Position numbers and translations under genes: made by a program. Shown piece after piece: positions 6,742-14,463 of a stretch of 17,508 bases of DNA. How positions within the stretch are numbered: position 1 is the first letter of the stretch; the number at the start of each line of letters is the position of its first letter. Source of the stretch: Chrysochromulina parva (Eukaryota; Haptophyta; Prymnesiales; Chrysochromulinaceae); NCBI GenBank assembly GCA_002887195.1, contig PJAB01001076.1, positions 1-17,508 of the forward strand, written 5' to 3'. Under the pieces are notes generated by a model. The model worked only from the letters and a program-made list of their open reading frames with translations. It ran no database searches and was not told the origin of the DNA.

Positions 6742-7698
6742 GATCGCGCGCCCGATTGCGAGCCGCCCCGCAAGCATGTGGGTGGTTGGACGGTTGGAAG
6801 GCTGTGTAGCGAGCGAGGCGAAGTGGAAGCACTCCATCGAGACTGGCCGCGAGCGCACGCCCGACGTGGTGACCGTCGTGGTGACCGTCGTGGGGGGTGC
6901 AGTCAGCTCAGCGACAGGTGTGGCGACCGCAACTGACGCTGGGTATACTGGGATCGCGACAGGCGCGGGCATAGTGACTCTCGGGGGCACCGATGGGGGC
7001 ACCGCGACGGGCGCGCACCTGAATATCTTCGCAGGGGGTGCCATCGGCATCGCCAGCGCGCTGGGGGTGAGCGCAGCAGGCGCAAGCGCGGCGGGCGCGG
7101 GCGCGGCAGCCGTCTCGTTTGGTGCGAGCATCTCGGGCGGCTTCCAGTCGAAGCCCCAGGTGCGTCGGGGGCCTTGCGTGCCTTCGCACCGGCGGCGCTT
7201 TGGGTTGTTATATGGCTTAGACTCAGCGGCGCCCTCGATCTCGGATGACGACGGGGAGGACGACCCTGGGGACGGCCGCGAGAAGGGCTTGCCGAACGGC
7301 GGAATGCCGGAAGGCAAGGTGGCTTGATCGGTCGGGGATCTCGCCTGGACCGCACGGCTGGCGATTTCGGCTGCTGCTGCGTCGCGGACAGGGTACGCAT
7401 TGTCCTTGTTACCATTGGGGAACTTCAGCTTGCGCGCCCGTCGGTTCTGGAACCACACCTGGACCTGGCGCATGGTCATGCCAAGGAGCTCGCTCAGCTC
7501 ATGCGTGTGCTCGTTGGACGGGAGCGCATCCCTGGCAAAAGCCTTGCAGAGGCTCTCCTTTTGGGCCGCCGTGATGACCGTGCGTGGGTTGCGCCCAGAT
7601 TTGGTGGCCGCTGAGTCGGGCACGGAGGAGCGCAGCGCGGCCGTGGCCCAGGAGAACTGATTATGATAAGTCGGGACCGGGAGCGCGGTGTAAGACAT
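6295..7698 (-). CDS. Homeodomain transcription factor with polyglutamine tract
   Basis: A 467-residue protein from the ATG at 7698; the frame extends a few codons to a TTG, which I do not use. Residues ~35-94 form a typical 60-residue homeodomain ending in helix 3, MRQVQVWFQNRRARKLK. The invariant Trp48, Phe49, Asn51 and Arg53 correspond to W82, F83, N85 and R87. It lacks the three-residue TALE insertion. N51 contacts an adenine in the DNA major groove, so sequence-specific binding in the nucleus is expected. The remainder is low-complexity: a Ser/Pro-rich region, a basic NPKRRR stretch that could be a nuclear signal, an Ala/Pro/Val-rich region, a polyQ/L tract (~320-365) and tandem NTTP repeats near the C-terminus. 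PolyQ and Pro-rich segments commonly act in transcriptional activation. Homeodomain identity is firm; target genes are unknown. Confidence 0.92.
6379..6432 (-). repeat. 12-bp coding repeat (NTTP)
   Basis: Tandem 12-bp units of the GGGCGTCGTGTT type on the plus strand encode about three NTTP repeats, followed by a degenerate ITAP, near the C-terminus of the homeodomain protein. Units differ by single bases. Confidence 0.8.
6601..6740 (-). repeat. CAG/CTG microsatellite with TTA interruptions
   Basis: The coding strand is (CAG)n and encodes polyglutamine. The 5' coding part (plus-strand 6685-6738) is 18 uninterrupted CAG codons. The rest is broken into shorter runs by repeated CAG/CAA-TTA-CAG interruptions, which give single leucines. 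TTA is a rare choice in this GC-rich gene, so the interruptions probably spread by duplication of one mutated block. Confidence 0.93.
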
Positions 7699-7787
7699 GG
7701 CGAGTTGGCCCCTGGAGTCGCAATCGTCCAAAAGGGTTAGAGGCCTTTTTCGGACGCACGCTCAAACCACATTCCCGATTTGGGAGG

Positions 7788-7797
7788 AGCCAATCAG
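7788..7797 (+). promoter_or_regulatory. CCAAT box (NF-Y-type)
   Basis: AGCCAATCAG matches the NF-Y consensus RRCCAATSRG at every position. It is 92 bp upstream of the homeobox ATG and about 520 bp upstream of the divergent gene's ATG. NF-Y sites work in either orientation, and the distance best suits the homeobox promoter. Function is inferred from the match alone. Confidence 0.5.
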
Positions 7798-8201
7798 CGG
7801 GATATTGCATGCATCGCCCCGATTCACTTTACCTTCATGTACAACGGAACAGCTGTCGGTTCAGCACAGTTCAGTACTTCAGTTCACCGGAGGTTGACTG
7901 TGGAAGAGCCGTTGAAATCGGGCCGTTGTGAAAAAACTCAGCATTGTGACTCAAGAATGACTCAAGTTTGGCGAAGCGCGTCCTCTTTGGACTTTGCCAT
8001 AGATTCTCTTTGCAGTCCCGCCGCGGCGTTACATGTACAAGTATCTAATCAAGTATCTAATGATTACTGTACATAGCATCGCCCACGATTCGACACGATG
8101 GTCGATGCGCAAGCACGCCACGCGCCCGGGGGTTCCCATCTTGATAATTGTACAGCAACCGGCCCCAACCGCACGTAAACTGTATGTCAACACTGCGCGA
8201 T

Positions 8202-8218
8202 TTTTTTCGACGAAAAAA
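8202..8218. repeat. T6CG-A-CGA6 inverted repeat
   Basis: TTTTTTCG (8202-8209), one A, then CGAAAAAA (8211-8218) form a perfect 8-bp inverted repeat. It lies 100 bp upstream of the ATG at 8318 and is an A+T island in GC-rich sequence. It may be a binding site or a nucleosome-depleted promoter element. Confidence 0.6.
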
Positions 8219-8317
8219 GTCCACTCCCGCGGCGCAAATCCGCAAAGCCTGGGCCCTGCGAAACAACCTCTGATTTTCGGGCGAAGGGAGTCCTTCCAAG
8301 GCCTCTCCGGGGCGTCG

Positions 8318-9073
8318 ATGAGCGCACCAGCGCCCGCCGAGGATGCGGCGGTCGCTGCCGATGCCTCGATTGAGATGCCGCTCCCAGCTGCGCCAGAATA
8401 TGCAAAGGTGTACCATCCGTTGCAAAGGCGGACAACGTGGTACGGCGACCAGCCTGCCATGAGCTCGCGCACCGCGCGCGAGCTGCTCAAGGAGCGCTCG
8501 CGCTGGGAGCTCGCGCGGCGGAATGCTGAGCGCGAGCGAGCCTGGGACGCGACGCCGATGCGCTATGTTCCCGCGAATCTGCGGGGCCTGAAACCGATCA
8601 CCTCGGAGCCTTGGTCTCGGGATGCGGCCGTCTTCGCGCAAAAGACGGGATCCTTCGAGAAGCAGTACAACGCGGCGATGGACGGAGGGAGCGTGGAAGA
8701 GTACAACGATGAGAGCATTCTCGACTCGAACAATGGCTACAAGAGCCACATCACTGCGACGGGGCTGGAGCGGAATGCAAGCTTGGCCTTTGGTGGCGGG
8801 GATGGAAAGCCGATGTGGGACTCGTCGCCGATGCGGTACTGCCCGCACGTTCTGCGTGGCATCTCACCGGTTACGCGAGAGCCGTGGTGCGTCGACGAGA
8901 AGATTTACAACCGTGACACCACCCGCGACACCACCATGGATGAGCGCGCCGGTGGCGGCGCCCTCGACCTCGGCTCCATCTCGCATGCAACGAGGGCCAA
9001 GAACCGACAAGTAGACCGGCCGGGCTTCTACATGCCTAACTGGGAAAAGTGGGCGGCCATGCTCTCGGCGTAG
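8318..9073 (+). CDS. Unknown protein with twin WD-PMRY-LRG-EPW motif
   Basis: A 251-residue protein from the ATG at 8318, chosen because the longer frame from 8033 runs through promoter-like sequence. I do not recognise a family. Residues 54-75 are a charged segment (ELLKERSRWELARRNAERER), probably helical. Two copies of one motif follow, 91 residues apart: 76-106 and 167-197, each WD-x2-PMRY-x-P-x2-LRG-x2-P-x-T-x-EPW. The protein ends with DRPGFYMPNWEKW. No signal peptide or membrane segment is seen after this start, so it is probably intracellular. Repeated Trp/Pro/Tyr motifs of this size are common in structural proteins that bind a periodic partner, such as filament- or microtubule-associated proteins, but nothing proves that here. 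It is convergent with the coiled-coil gene. That the frame is real is supported by the conserved internal repeat. Confidence 0.72.
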   Translation: MSAPAPAEDAAVAADASIEMPLPAAPEYAKVYHPLQRRTTWYGDQPAMSSRTARELLKERSRWELARRNAERERAWDATPMRYVPANLRGLKPITSEPWSRDAAVFAQKTGSFEKQYNAAMDGGSVEEYNDESILDSNNGYKSHITATGLERNASLAFGGGDGKPMWDSSPMRYCPHVLRGISPVTREPWCVDEKIYNRDTTRDTTMDERAGGGALDLGSISHATRAKNRQVDRPGFYMPNWEKWAAMLSA

Positions 9074-9638
9074 CGGCGAGGTTGGTCTCTCGATGACAGA
9101 TTCCAGTTAGGCTCTCGTCGCTTTGGGGCGACCGCGAGCCAAGGCGAGTTTCAGGCCGATTGCACGTTGGGAGAATGGGACCATACAAGCGTACATGCCA
9201 GCAGCGCTCGCAGCTGTCTGTGCAGCATTCAGCATTAAAGCGTGCGCCACGTCACAATCAAGGGGCATGCAGAGAGATCGACAAAGGAGAGAGCCGGGAA
9301 GACTGCATGCGATTGCGAGGTTTGCCGGTTGTTGCCGGAATAGTCGATGCAATTGAATGTCGAGAGCCGTTTTGAGATATACGATCCGAGCCGGGTTGCC
9401 CAGCGCGCCGCGTGTCCCTGCCCGCGCCGGCGGGGACCGGGGTCGGGGGGTCGCGCCTGCGGGGCCGCCGGCGCGGGGCGCCGCGCGCCCGCTCGCCGCT
9501 GCCTGTTGCCGTGTTGGCGTGAATTACCCGTGAGGCGTGAGGGTACGTCTTTATAACGGAGTTGCGAGATGCGACTCTCGCGTGTTTGGCCTCATCTAGT
9601 ACGTAACACGTGATCTGAGCAATTGGATCTGAGGGTCC
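9074..9638. other. Tail-to-tail gap with G-rich island (565 bp)
   Basis: No gene is recognised; frames here lack protein-like composition. The centre (about 9400-9505) is a very GC-rich block with a G-quadruplex-type pattern. Near the right end, GCGAGA (9564-9569) and TCTCGC (9576-9581) form a 6-bp inverted repeat about 60 bp past the coiled-coil gene's stop. Confidence 0.5.
9432..9464 (+). other. Potential G-quadruplex
   Basis: Four G-runs of at least four bases occur on the plus strand at 9432-9435, 9439-9442, 9445-9450 and 9461-9464, with loops of 3, 2 and 10 nt. This satisfies the usual sequence pattern for an intramolecular G-quadruplex. It lies in a gap between converging genes. Folding is not shown. 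Confidence 0.5.
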
Positions 9639-11051
9639 TCACGACCGCGCCTCTAGATGCTCCTCGAGCCTGCGCTGCGCCGCGGCCACCTCAGCGGCAT
9701 TGACACGCACCTCTTCGTGTTCCCCTCCAAAGCCCATCGCAGCGGAAGTCACAGTGGGCGCCAGCGACGGCCCATCATGCGCGCCGTTCTGAGCGAAGCA
9801 CGTAGGTGCGTGCCGATGGCCACCTATACCGGCGCCGGCGGGCGTGAAGCCGTGTGCAGTGGGGCGCAGTGCCGCGCTAGTAGGGCGCAGTGCCACGCCA
9901 GCACCGCCGCCCAGGGTAGTGACCGAGATGGACCCTTCAACCATGTATGGGTTGCCGCCCAGGCCCACCATGTATGGATTGTTCTTCGTAGGGACGATGC
10001 TGACAGGCGGAGCCGTTGAGTAAGCATGAGGGTGAATCTGAGGTTGAATCTGAGATTGAATCTGAGAGCGCCCAGACGTCGCTGACCGAGCGCTGAGTTG
10101 AGCACTCTGAGGGCGAGAGCAGCACGTGCGGGCTCCCCCAGTCTGTGAGGGTAACGCGGGGTGCGTCACGCCATGGACGTGCGCTTCGTGCCCTGCGATT
10201 GTAGTGCCTGGCCACGGCACGCTCTGCGCCGCCCCGCCAGCGATAGTCGCACCGCAGCGTGCGGCCGCACTGTGAGGCCGATTGTACGTGCCCGCGCTGC
10301 CGCCGCCACACGTGCGCCCGACGGGCCGCCCTGAGCCAAAGGATGAGCCCGGGGGACTCACAGCCACGGACGCGTGCGTGTCGACCCACTGTCGGCTTTC
10401 TCCGCAGCCGCGTGGCTGCTGCGGCTGCGGCGGCGGCTGCGACGGTGGCTGGGGCTGCAGCTGCGGCGATGACTGTTCCGTTGGCGGTGGAGCGTCGGCC
10501 GGCGCGTCACTGCGCCACGGCTCGGCACTGCTCGGAGCTGCGGCAGGGGCGTCGGCTGGCCAGCGCCGCACGCTCACGAGGCGCGAGTCGAGCAGTTGCA
10601 TCTCCTGCATCGCCTGCTGCATGGCCTGCTGCATGCTCTCGCAGCGCGCGAAGACCTGCTCGCGGAGCTCGGCTAGTTGCCGCGCCGCGTCACGCAGCCG
10701 CTGATCCGCCGACTTCTTGTCCGCCTTGAGCGCCAGCAGCGCCTCGAGACCGGGCATGTCGACCTTGCGTGCGTGCTCTGCTAGAACGGCGGCGATCGCC
10801 TGGTCATTATGGTCGAGGCGTGCGAGCAGTGCCTGCTCCCGCTCGCGCATCTCGACGATCGACCTGACCGCTGCCGCCGTACCACGGTGCGAATCGGCGC
10901 ACGACTCCTCGAGCGACTTGAGCCGGCGATCGTGGTCATCGTGCCGGGCGGCCAGAATAAGGATCGCCTGCTTGAGCTCAGCCATTGTTGGCTCGATGGA
11001 CGAATACTGCTCCACGAGCGTCTTTTGCGCCGACGGGGTGAGGCTCATCAT
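9639..11051 (-). CDS. Coiled-coil protein with low-complexity RPxSA-containing tail
   Basis: A 470-residue protein; the start is the first of two adjacent ATGs (11049-11051). Residues ~20-160 form a long heptad-rich helix (TMAELKQAILILAARHDDHDRRLKSLEE through QAMQQAMQEMQLLDSRL), almost certainly a coiled coil, with QAMQQAMQ as a short internal repeat. Residues ~165-220 are Pro/Ala/Gln-rich. The remainder is low-complexity with RPHSA, RPQSA and RPTSA motifs, a QIQSQIQPQI repeat and two NPYMV copies. It closes with a predicted amphipathic helix (AAEVAAAQRRLEEHLEARS). No catalytic domain is visible. Such an architecture fits a cytoskeletal, basal-body or ciliary scaffold; RPxSA-like motifs recur in ciliary proteins in my general recollection, but this is weak evidence. 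It is divergent to the GTPase gene. I do not recognise the family. Confidence 0.72.
   Translation of the reverse strand: MMSLTPSAQKTLVEQYSSIEPTMAELKQAILILAARHDDHDRRLKSLEESCADSHRGTAAAVRSIVEMREREQALLARLDHNDQAIAAVLAEHARKVDMPGLEALLALKADKKSADQRLRDAARQLAELREQVFARCESMQQAMQQAMQEMQLLDSRLVSVRRWPADAPAAAPSSAEPWRSDAPADAPPPTEQSSPQLQPQPPSQPPPQPQQPRGCGESRQWVDTHASVAVSPPGSSFGSGRPVGRTCGGGSAGTYNRPHSAAARCGATIAGGAAQSVPWPGTTIAGHEAHVHGVTHPALPSQTGGARTCCSRPQSAQLSARSATSGRSQIQSQIQPQIHPHAYSTAPPVSIVPTKNNPYMVGLGGNPYMVEGSISVTTLGGGAGVALRPTSAALRPTAHGFTPAGAGIGGHRHAPTCFAQNGAHDGPSLAPTVTSAAMGFGGEHEEVRVNAAEVAAAQRRLEEHLEARS
10033..10068 (-). repeat. 12-bp coding repeat x3
   Basis: Three 12-bp units starting TGAATCTGAG (10033, 10045 and 10057) encode the QIQSQIQPQI segment of the coiled-coil protein's tail. 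Only the last two bases of the unit vary. Confidence 0.85.
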
Positions 11052-11270
11052 GACGGCGGCGAATAGGAACCAGCCGGTCGCCCAGCACCAGCACAGCCGG
11101 CCGGCAAGACAGACCTTGTTGGGGCTGTTCCGTCTGTGTGGCAGTTCAGAAACTTGCCGCGGCAGGCAAAATTCACAGCGAACACTCTGCGAGACTATCT
11201 ATGAAGGGTCTCGTTAGGCAGTCCTCTTGCGCTTGGGCGCGTTTCGTCGGCCGTCTACTTTCGTCGTGTG
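11052..11270. promoter_or_regulatory. Short head-to-head promoter region (219 bp)
   Basis: This gap separates the ATGs of the coiled-coil gene (minus) and the permuted GTPase (plus). It contains the 10-bp palindrome TGCCGCGGCA (11155-11164). No TATA box, CCAAT box or TACATGTA site is present. A shared bidirectional promoter is inferred from spacing. Confidence 0.42.
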
Positions 11271-12824
11271 ATGACGTCGACCCTCATCACGCTGCTTGGC
11301 CTCGGCGCGCTGCTCAGCCCGGCGCTGCGCACGCCGACGCGACGTGCCGCACGCGTAGCGCCACCTCTGCTGCAGGAACTTGAGCCAGAGTGGCTCGACG
11401 CGCTTCTCGACACGAGCAAAGGTGCGGCGACATCGGCAGCAGGCACGAGCAAGCGGCGGAAGCGCACTGACGCTGAGCCCAGAGCGCCGAGGCCCAAGCC
11501 GGCCAAGATTGCAAAGCAGCGCTGTGCCTGTTACGGCTGTGGCGCTGACCTGCAGACGGCCGCTCCCTCGGTCGCTGGCTATGTCGAGCCCGACCGGTAC
11601 GAGGAGAAGGCAGTGCATCGGCAGCTCAAGCTGCTGCTTTGCACCCGCTGCCGCTCGCTCGCGCAGGGCGAGATCCTGCCGGCGGTCGCCGAGGGGCGCA
11701 TGCTCCGCGCCACCGAGCCCGCGTCGGATGGCGTGGGCGTGACGACGCCCGAGCAGCTGCGCGCGGAGCTCGCTTCGATTCGTGATCTCAAGTGTCTGGT
11801 GGTGTTGCTCGTGGATTTGGCGGACGTGACCGGCTCCTTCTTGCCGCGCGTGCGCGACCTGGTGGCCGGCAACCCGATCGTGCTCATCGGCACCAAGGTG
11901 GACCTGCTGCCCAAGGGCACCATCGCGTCCGAGGTCGAGGGATGGCTCTCCGAGCGCCTCTCACCTCTACTGAACGTAGTGAGCGTCCACTTGGTCTCGG
12001 CGAAGACGGGTGAGGGGATGTCGACGGCGGTGCGCTCGATCCTCATCGAGCGCAAGGGGCGCGACTTGTTCGTGCTCGGCGCCGCCAACGTCGGTAAGTC
12101 GCTCTTCGTCGGCGCGCTCCTCGAGGAGGCCTTCGGTCAGAAGGCTAAACGGCTACCTCTCTCCTCGCCAACTCCCGGGACCACCCTTCGCATGATCGGC
12201 GTCGACTGCTTCGACGGCGCGTCGATGCTCTTCGACACGCCCGGCGTGCACTTGGCGCACCGGCTCTCGGCGCAGCTCTTGCCCGAGGAGCTCAAGGCCA
12301 TCCTGCCACGTGGGCGCGTGAAGCCGTACACGCCCACAGCGTATGCCGCTGGCTCGACATTCTTCTGGGGCGGGCTCGTGCGCGTCGATGTGCTCGAGGC
12401 GCCGCCGGCGCTCCGGCTGAGCTTCGTCGCCGCGTTCAACCTGCGCGTCACGCACTGCGAGAGCACGGCCGACGCGGACGCGCTGTACGCGGCCGAGGCT
12501 GGCCGAAGCCTCACGCCGCCTTTGGATGTAGCCTCGGCCACCGAGCTGGGCGGGTTGGTGCTCAGCCGCGAGATTGAGCTCGAGCTCACGGAGATGCAGC
12601 AGGTGGCGGACGTGTGCATCTCAGGGCTTGGGTGGGTGTCCGTGGGCGCCCTCGCCTCGCTCGTTGACAAGGGCAGCCCGATGCGCGTGCGGCTAGCGGT
12701 GTGGGTGCCAAAAGGCGTCACTGTCTCAGTGCGCCCGCCGATGCCTATCGGTGGGCTTCCCAACCACGTCGACTGGGCGCCGGATGAGACCGTCATCTCG
12801 GCGGCAGATCGGTGGATGGATTGA
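11271..12824 (+). CDS. Circularly permuted GTPase, YqeH/BPG2 type, probably plastid-targeted
   Basis: A 517-residue protein from the ATG at 11271; the GTG just before it is ignored. After a presequence comes a zinc-knuckle pair, C87-x2-C90 and C124-x2-C127. The GTPase motifs follow in permuted order G4-G5-G1-G2-G3: VDLADVTGSF (181-190, as in YqeH), GTKVD (207-211, G4), SAKTGEG (243-249, G5), GAANVGKS (270-277, P-loop), PGTT (302-305) and DTPGV (322-326, G3). The C-terminal ~170 residues match the extra region of this family. YqeH-type GTPases help assemble the small ribosomal subunit, and plant BPG2 acts in chloroplast rRNA processing. The N-terminus STLITLLGLGALLSPAL is signal-peptide-like, followed by TPTRRAARVA, which could be a transit peptide. 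That arrangement suits a complex plastid, but a mitochondrial location (NOA1-like) is possible. Family assignment is firm, location inferred. Confidence 0.92.
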   Translation: MTSTLITLLGLGALLSPALRTPTRRAARVAPPLLQELEPEWLDALLDTSKGAATSAAGTSKRRKRTDAEPRAPRPKPAKIAKQRCACYGCGADLQTAAPSVAGYVEPDRYEEKAVHRQLKLLLCTRCRSLAQGEILPAVAEGRMLRATEPASDGVGVTTPEQLRAELASIRDLKCLVVLLVDLADVTGSFLPRVRDLVAGNPIVLIGTKVDLLPKGTIASEVEGWLSERLSPLLNVVSVHLVSAKTGEGMSTAVRSILIERKGRDLFVLGAANVGKSLFVGALLEEAFGQKAKRLPLSSPTPGTTLRMIGVDCFDGASMLFDTPGVHLAHRLSAQLLPEELKAILPRGRVKPYTPTAYAAGSTFFWGGLVRVDVLEAPPALRLSFVAAFNLRVTHCESTADADALYAAEAGRSLTPPLDVASATELGGLVLSREIELELTEMQQVADVCISGLGWVSVGALASLVDKGSPMRVRLAVWVPKGVTVSVRPPMPIGGLPNHVDWAPDETVISAADRWMD

Positions 12825-13356
12825 AAAACGACTGGGTGCCGGTTGAGGCCGGGCGGCGCGCGGATTTGGCCAGCGGCGCCGGAAGAGAGAGCCGGCTTCG
12901 CGACCGGCCGTATTTTAGTAATGTGAGTCCGCTCACGCCTCACCAGAGAGGCCTCGCACACTCAGTCGTACCAATCCGCGAATCGGGCGACGGAGATATG
13001 AGTCTGACGCCAGTGGCAAAACGACACTATTTTTCGCTCACACGCACGACACGACACCGTGCACACACCCGACCCGACTCCCGACACCCGAGACCGCCAC
13101 TGCAGCGCCAGCGGTTCAAAATCAGGTGGTGGGGATAGTGTGTGAATCCAGACCGATAGTGTGTGAATCCAGACCGGCATCCTGCGGCGAGAAAATAGTG
13201 GATCGCGCCTTCTGGCGTGGGTCTGTCCCCCCGCCCCCGCCGCGCCGGTACCGCCTTCTCGCATCTGGGTCAAACACTACCCCTCACGCTAGAATCGAGT
13301 GGATGCACTCTTAACCGTGAAACCTATACTGCCAGCCTTCGTCAACCAGACCAGTC
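12825..13356. other. Tail-to-tail gap, GTPase to twin-motif small gene (532 bp)
   Basis: No gene is recognised. The main structure is a perfect 21-bp tandem duplication at 13135-13176. The composition is moderately GC-rich with C-rich runs (13224-13245). GGTTCAAAATC near 13113 resembles a tRNA T-arm box but has no tRNA fold around it. Confidence 0.5.
13135..13176. repeat. Perfect 21-bp tandem duplication
   Basis: Two identical 21-bp units, 13135-13155 and 13156-13176, each begin ATAGTGTGTGAATCC and end AGACCG. A partial echo (AAAATAGTG) appears at 13192-13200. Confidence 0.9.
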
Positions 13357-13842
13357 TCACCGGGGCTGGATAAGCACAGTGCGGAGCTGACTCGCGTACT
13401 TGGCCGGCAGTGCGCGGACCGCGGCAAACGGTAGCTCAGGCAAGGGCAGTACCATTTTGGCTTCAAAGCCGCGCCGCGTCTCAACCCCCGGGCCTCCTGC
13501 TGATGAGCTTTGGCCAAAGCGGTCTCGGTAGAGCAGAGACGGGCCCCTGCACGCCTGCGTCGGATTGGCCCGCTCGTCAGCTGTCAGGCCACGCTGTGGC
13601 AGCGGCTCGGGAATCCGGAGGCCACGCATGCTTGCCGTGAAAGCAGCAGCAGGCTGCTGACGCGGCAACCGCGGAGAATTGGTGGCGGATCCGGGCCGCG
13701 AGAGGAGCGAAGGACCTGGACTGAGGTGACCTGCGCGCTCTCTAGGCGTAAGCCCTCGGTACGGCTGGGACTCCGGAACGATTCCGGGCCGGAGATGATT
13801 GCCTCCGCTCAGTCCTCTCATCTCAGCGCTCATGTAGGGCAT
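13357..13842 (-). CDS. Small unknown protein with twin RGLT/GPSLL motif
   Basis: A 161-residue protein with an ATG at 13840-13842. I do not recognise it. It contains two copies of an ordered motif set: MRGL (8-11 and 72-75), P-x-RGLT-x2-ERA (27-37 and 82-92) and GPSLL-x-R (43-49 and 100-106). The repeated blocks make it very likely that the frame is translated, since chance frames do not repeat at the protein level with different nucleotides. The middle and C-terminus are Pro/Arg-rich and probably disordered, apart from a closing helix-like segment, PFAAVRALPAKYASQLRTVL. It has no signal peptide or membrane segment. Its gene is convergent with the GTPase and divergent from the GNAT gene. An ATG a few codons later (residue 4 or 8) is an equally possible start. 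Confidence 0.6.
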   Translation of the reverse strand: MPYMSAEMRGLSGGNHLRPGIVPESQPYRGLTPRERAGHLSPGPSLLSRPGSATNSPRLPRQQPAAAFTASMRGLRIPEPLPQRGLTADERANPTQACRGPSLLYRDRFGQSSSAGGPGVETRRGFEAKMVLPLPELPFAAVRALPAKYASQLRTVLIQPR

Positions 13843-14463
13843 TTCTGCGCGTTTGTGTGAGACCTTGGCCCGCTCAAAAGCCTGTCGTGGCAGGCAGGAG
13901 CTCCCCTCCCGATCGCTGAGCTTGTGGCGTGCGCGTGCACACGCGGCGCGTGCGTGCGAAGGGGCGAGGACGGAGGTGATGCGCTATTACGCTTTTCGTT
14001 ACATGTACGTTTCGTTAGATTTCTCAGCGCACCACAGACTTCAGAGTCCCACACACACTCAGTGCTGACAGTGTAGACTACGCGGGGACCGGGAAAGCGC
14101 GCGCTGACGCTCAGCCGGTGAACGTCGGGGGAGCACCCGCCCACGCGCTCGACCTTGGCGCAAATGGCGCTCGAAGCATCGATCACCTCGCGACTCCATG
14201 CTGTACTGAACCTATGTTCACAGGGTCGGTACCAATACAATTGTAAGCTTTTTCTGTATGCACTCTCATCGAGCGAGCAAACATGGTCTATTCAGTATCG
14301 GGAAAGACTTCAAAAACGCGCCGCACACCGGAGTCCCTGGGCCCAGACGTACAGTACAGAACTTGCTCCGCCCACACACGCTGTGCGAGATAGGGCGCGC
14401 GCAAAGAACCACCTGGCAACAGTTCGTGCCACTCCTCGCCGGCTGCTGGGTCCCTCTCCCAGC
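13843..14463. promoter_or_regulatory. Head-to-head promoter region (621 bp)
   Basis: This gap separates the ATGs of the twin-motif small gene (minus) and the GNAT gene (plus). It includes a TTACATGTAC site (13999-14008) and an A+T-rich patch around 14230-14260 (CCAATACAATTGTAAGC). The GNAT frame is open through 14155-14463, with an ATG at 14164, but this part has an unstructured composition, so the region may be leader or, alternatively, a 100-residue N-terminal extension. Confidence 0.45.

Larger units (their letters stand above)
7699..8317. promoter_or_regulatory. Head-to-head promoter region with CCAAT box (619 bp)
   Basis: This gap separates the ATGs of the homeobox gene (minus) and the twin-motif gene (plus). 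It is A+T-richer than the genes and holds a CCAAT box (7790), a TGCATGCA palindrome near 7807, a TTACATGTAC site (8029-8038), an 11-bp direct repeat AAGTATCTAAT (8039-8049 and 8051-8061) and a T6/A6 inverted repeat (8202-8218). The plus-strand frame is open from an ATG at 8033, but its first 95 codons do not look protein-like, so I treat them as promoter or leader. Confidence 0.55.

Noticed and set aside
6488..7327. Plus-strand 279-codon frame with a poly-Cys tract
   Set aside because: It is the exact antisense of the homeobox gene's polyQ region (CTG read in the TGC frame). The homeodomain on the other strand is unmistakable.
8033..8317. 95-codon N-terminal extension of the twin-motif protein
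   Set aside because: It begins in repeated A+T-rich sequence (AAGTATCTAAT repeats) with a TACATGTA site and a T6/A6 inverted repeat, which fits promoter or leader better than protein.
9399..9505. GC-rich island considered as an rRNA fragment
   Set aside because: No conserved rRNA helix sequence is recognisable; it looks like simple GC-rich sequence.
13105..13125. Possible tRNA T-arm (GGTTCAAAATC)
   Set aside because: No acceptor stem, anticodon arm or D-arm could be paired around it.
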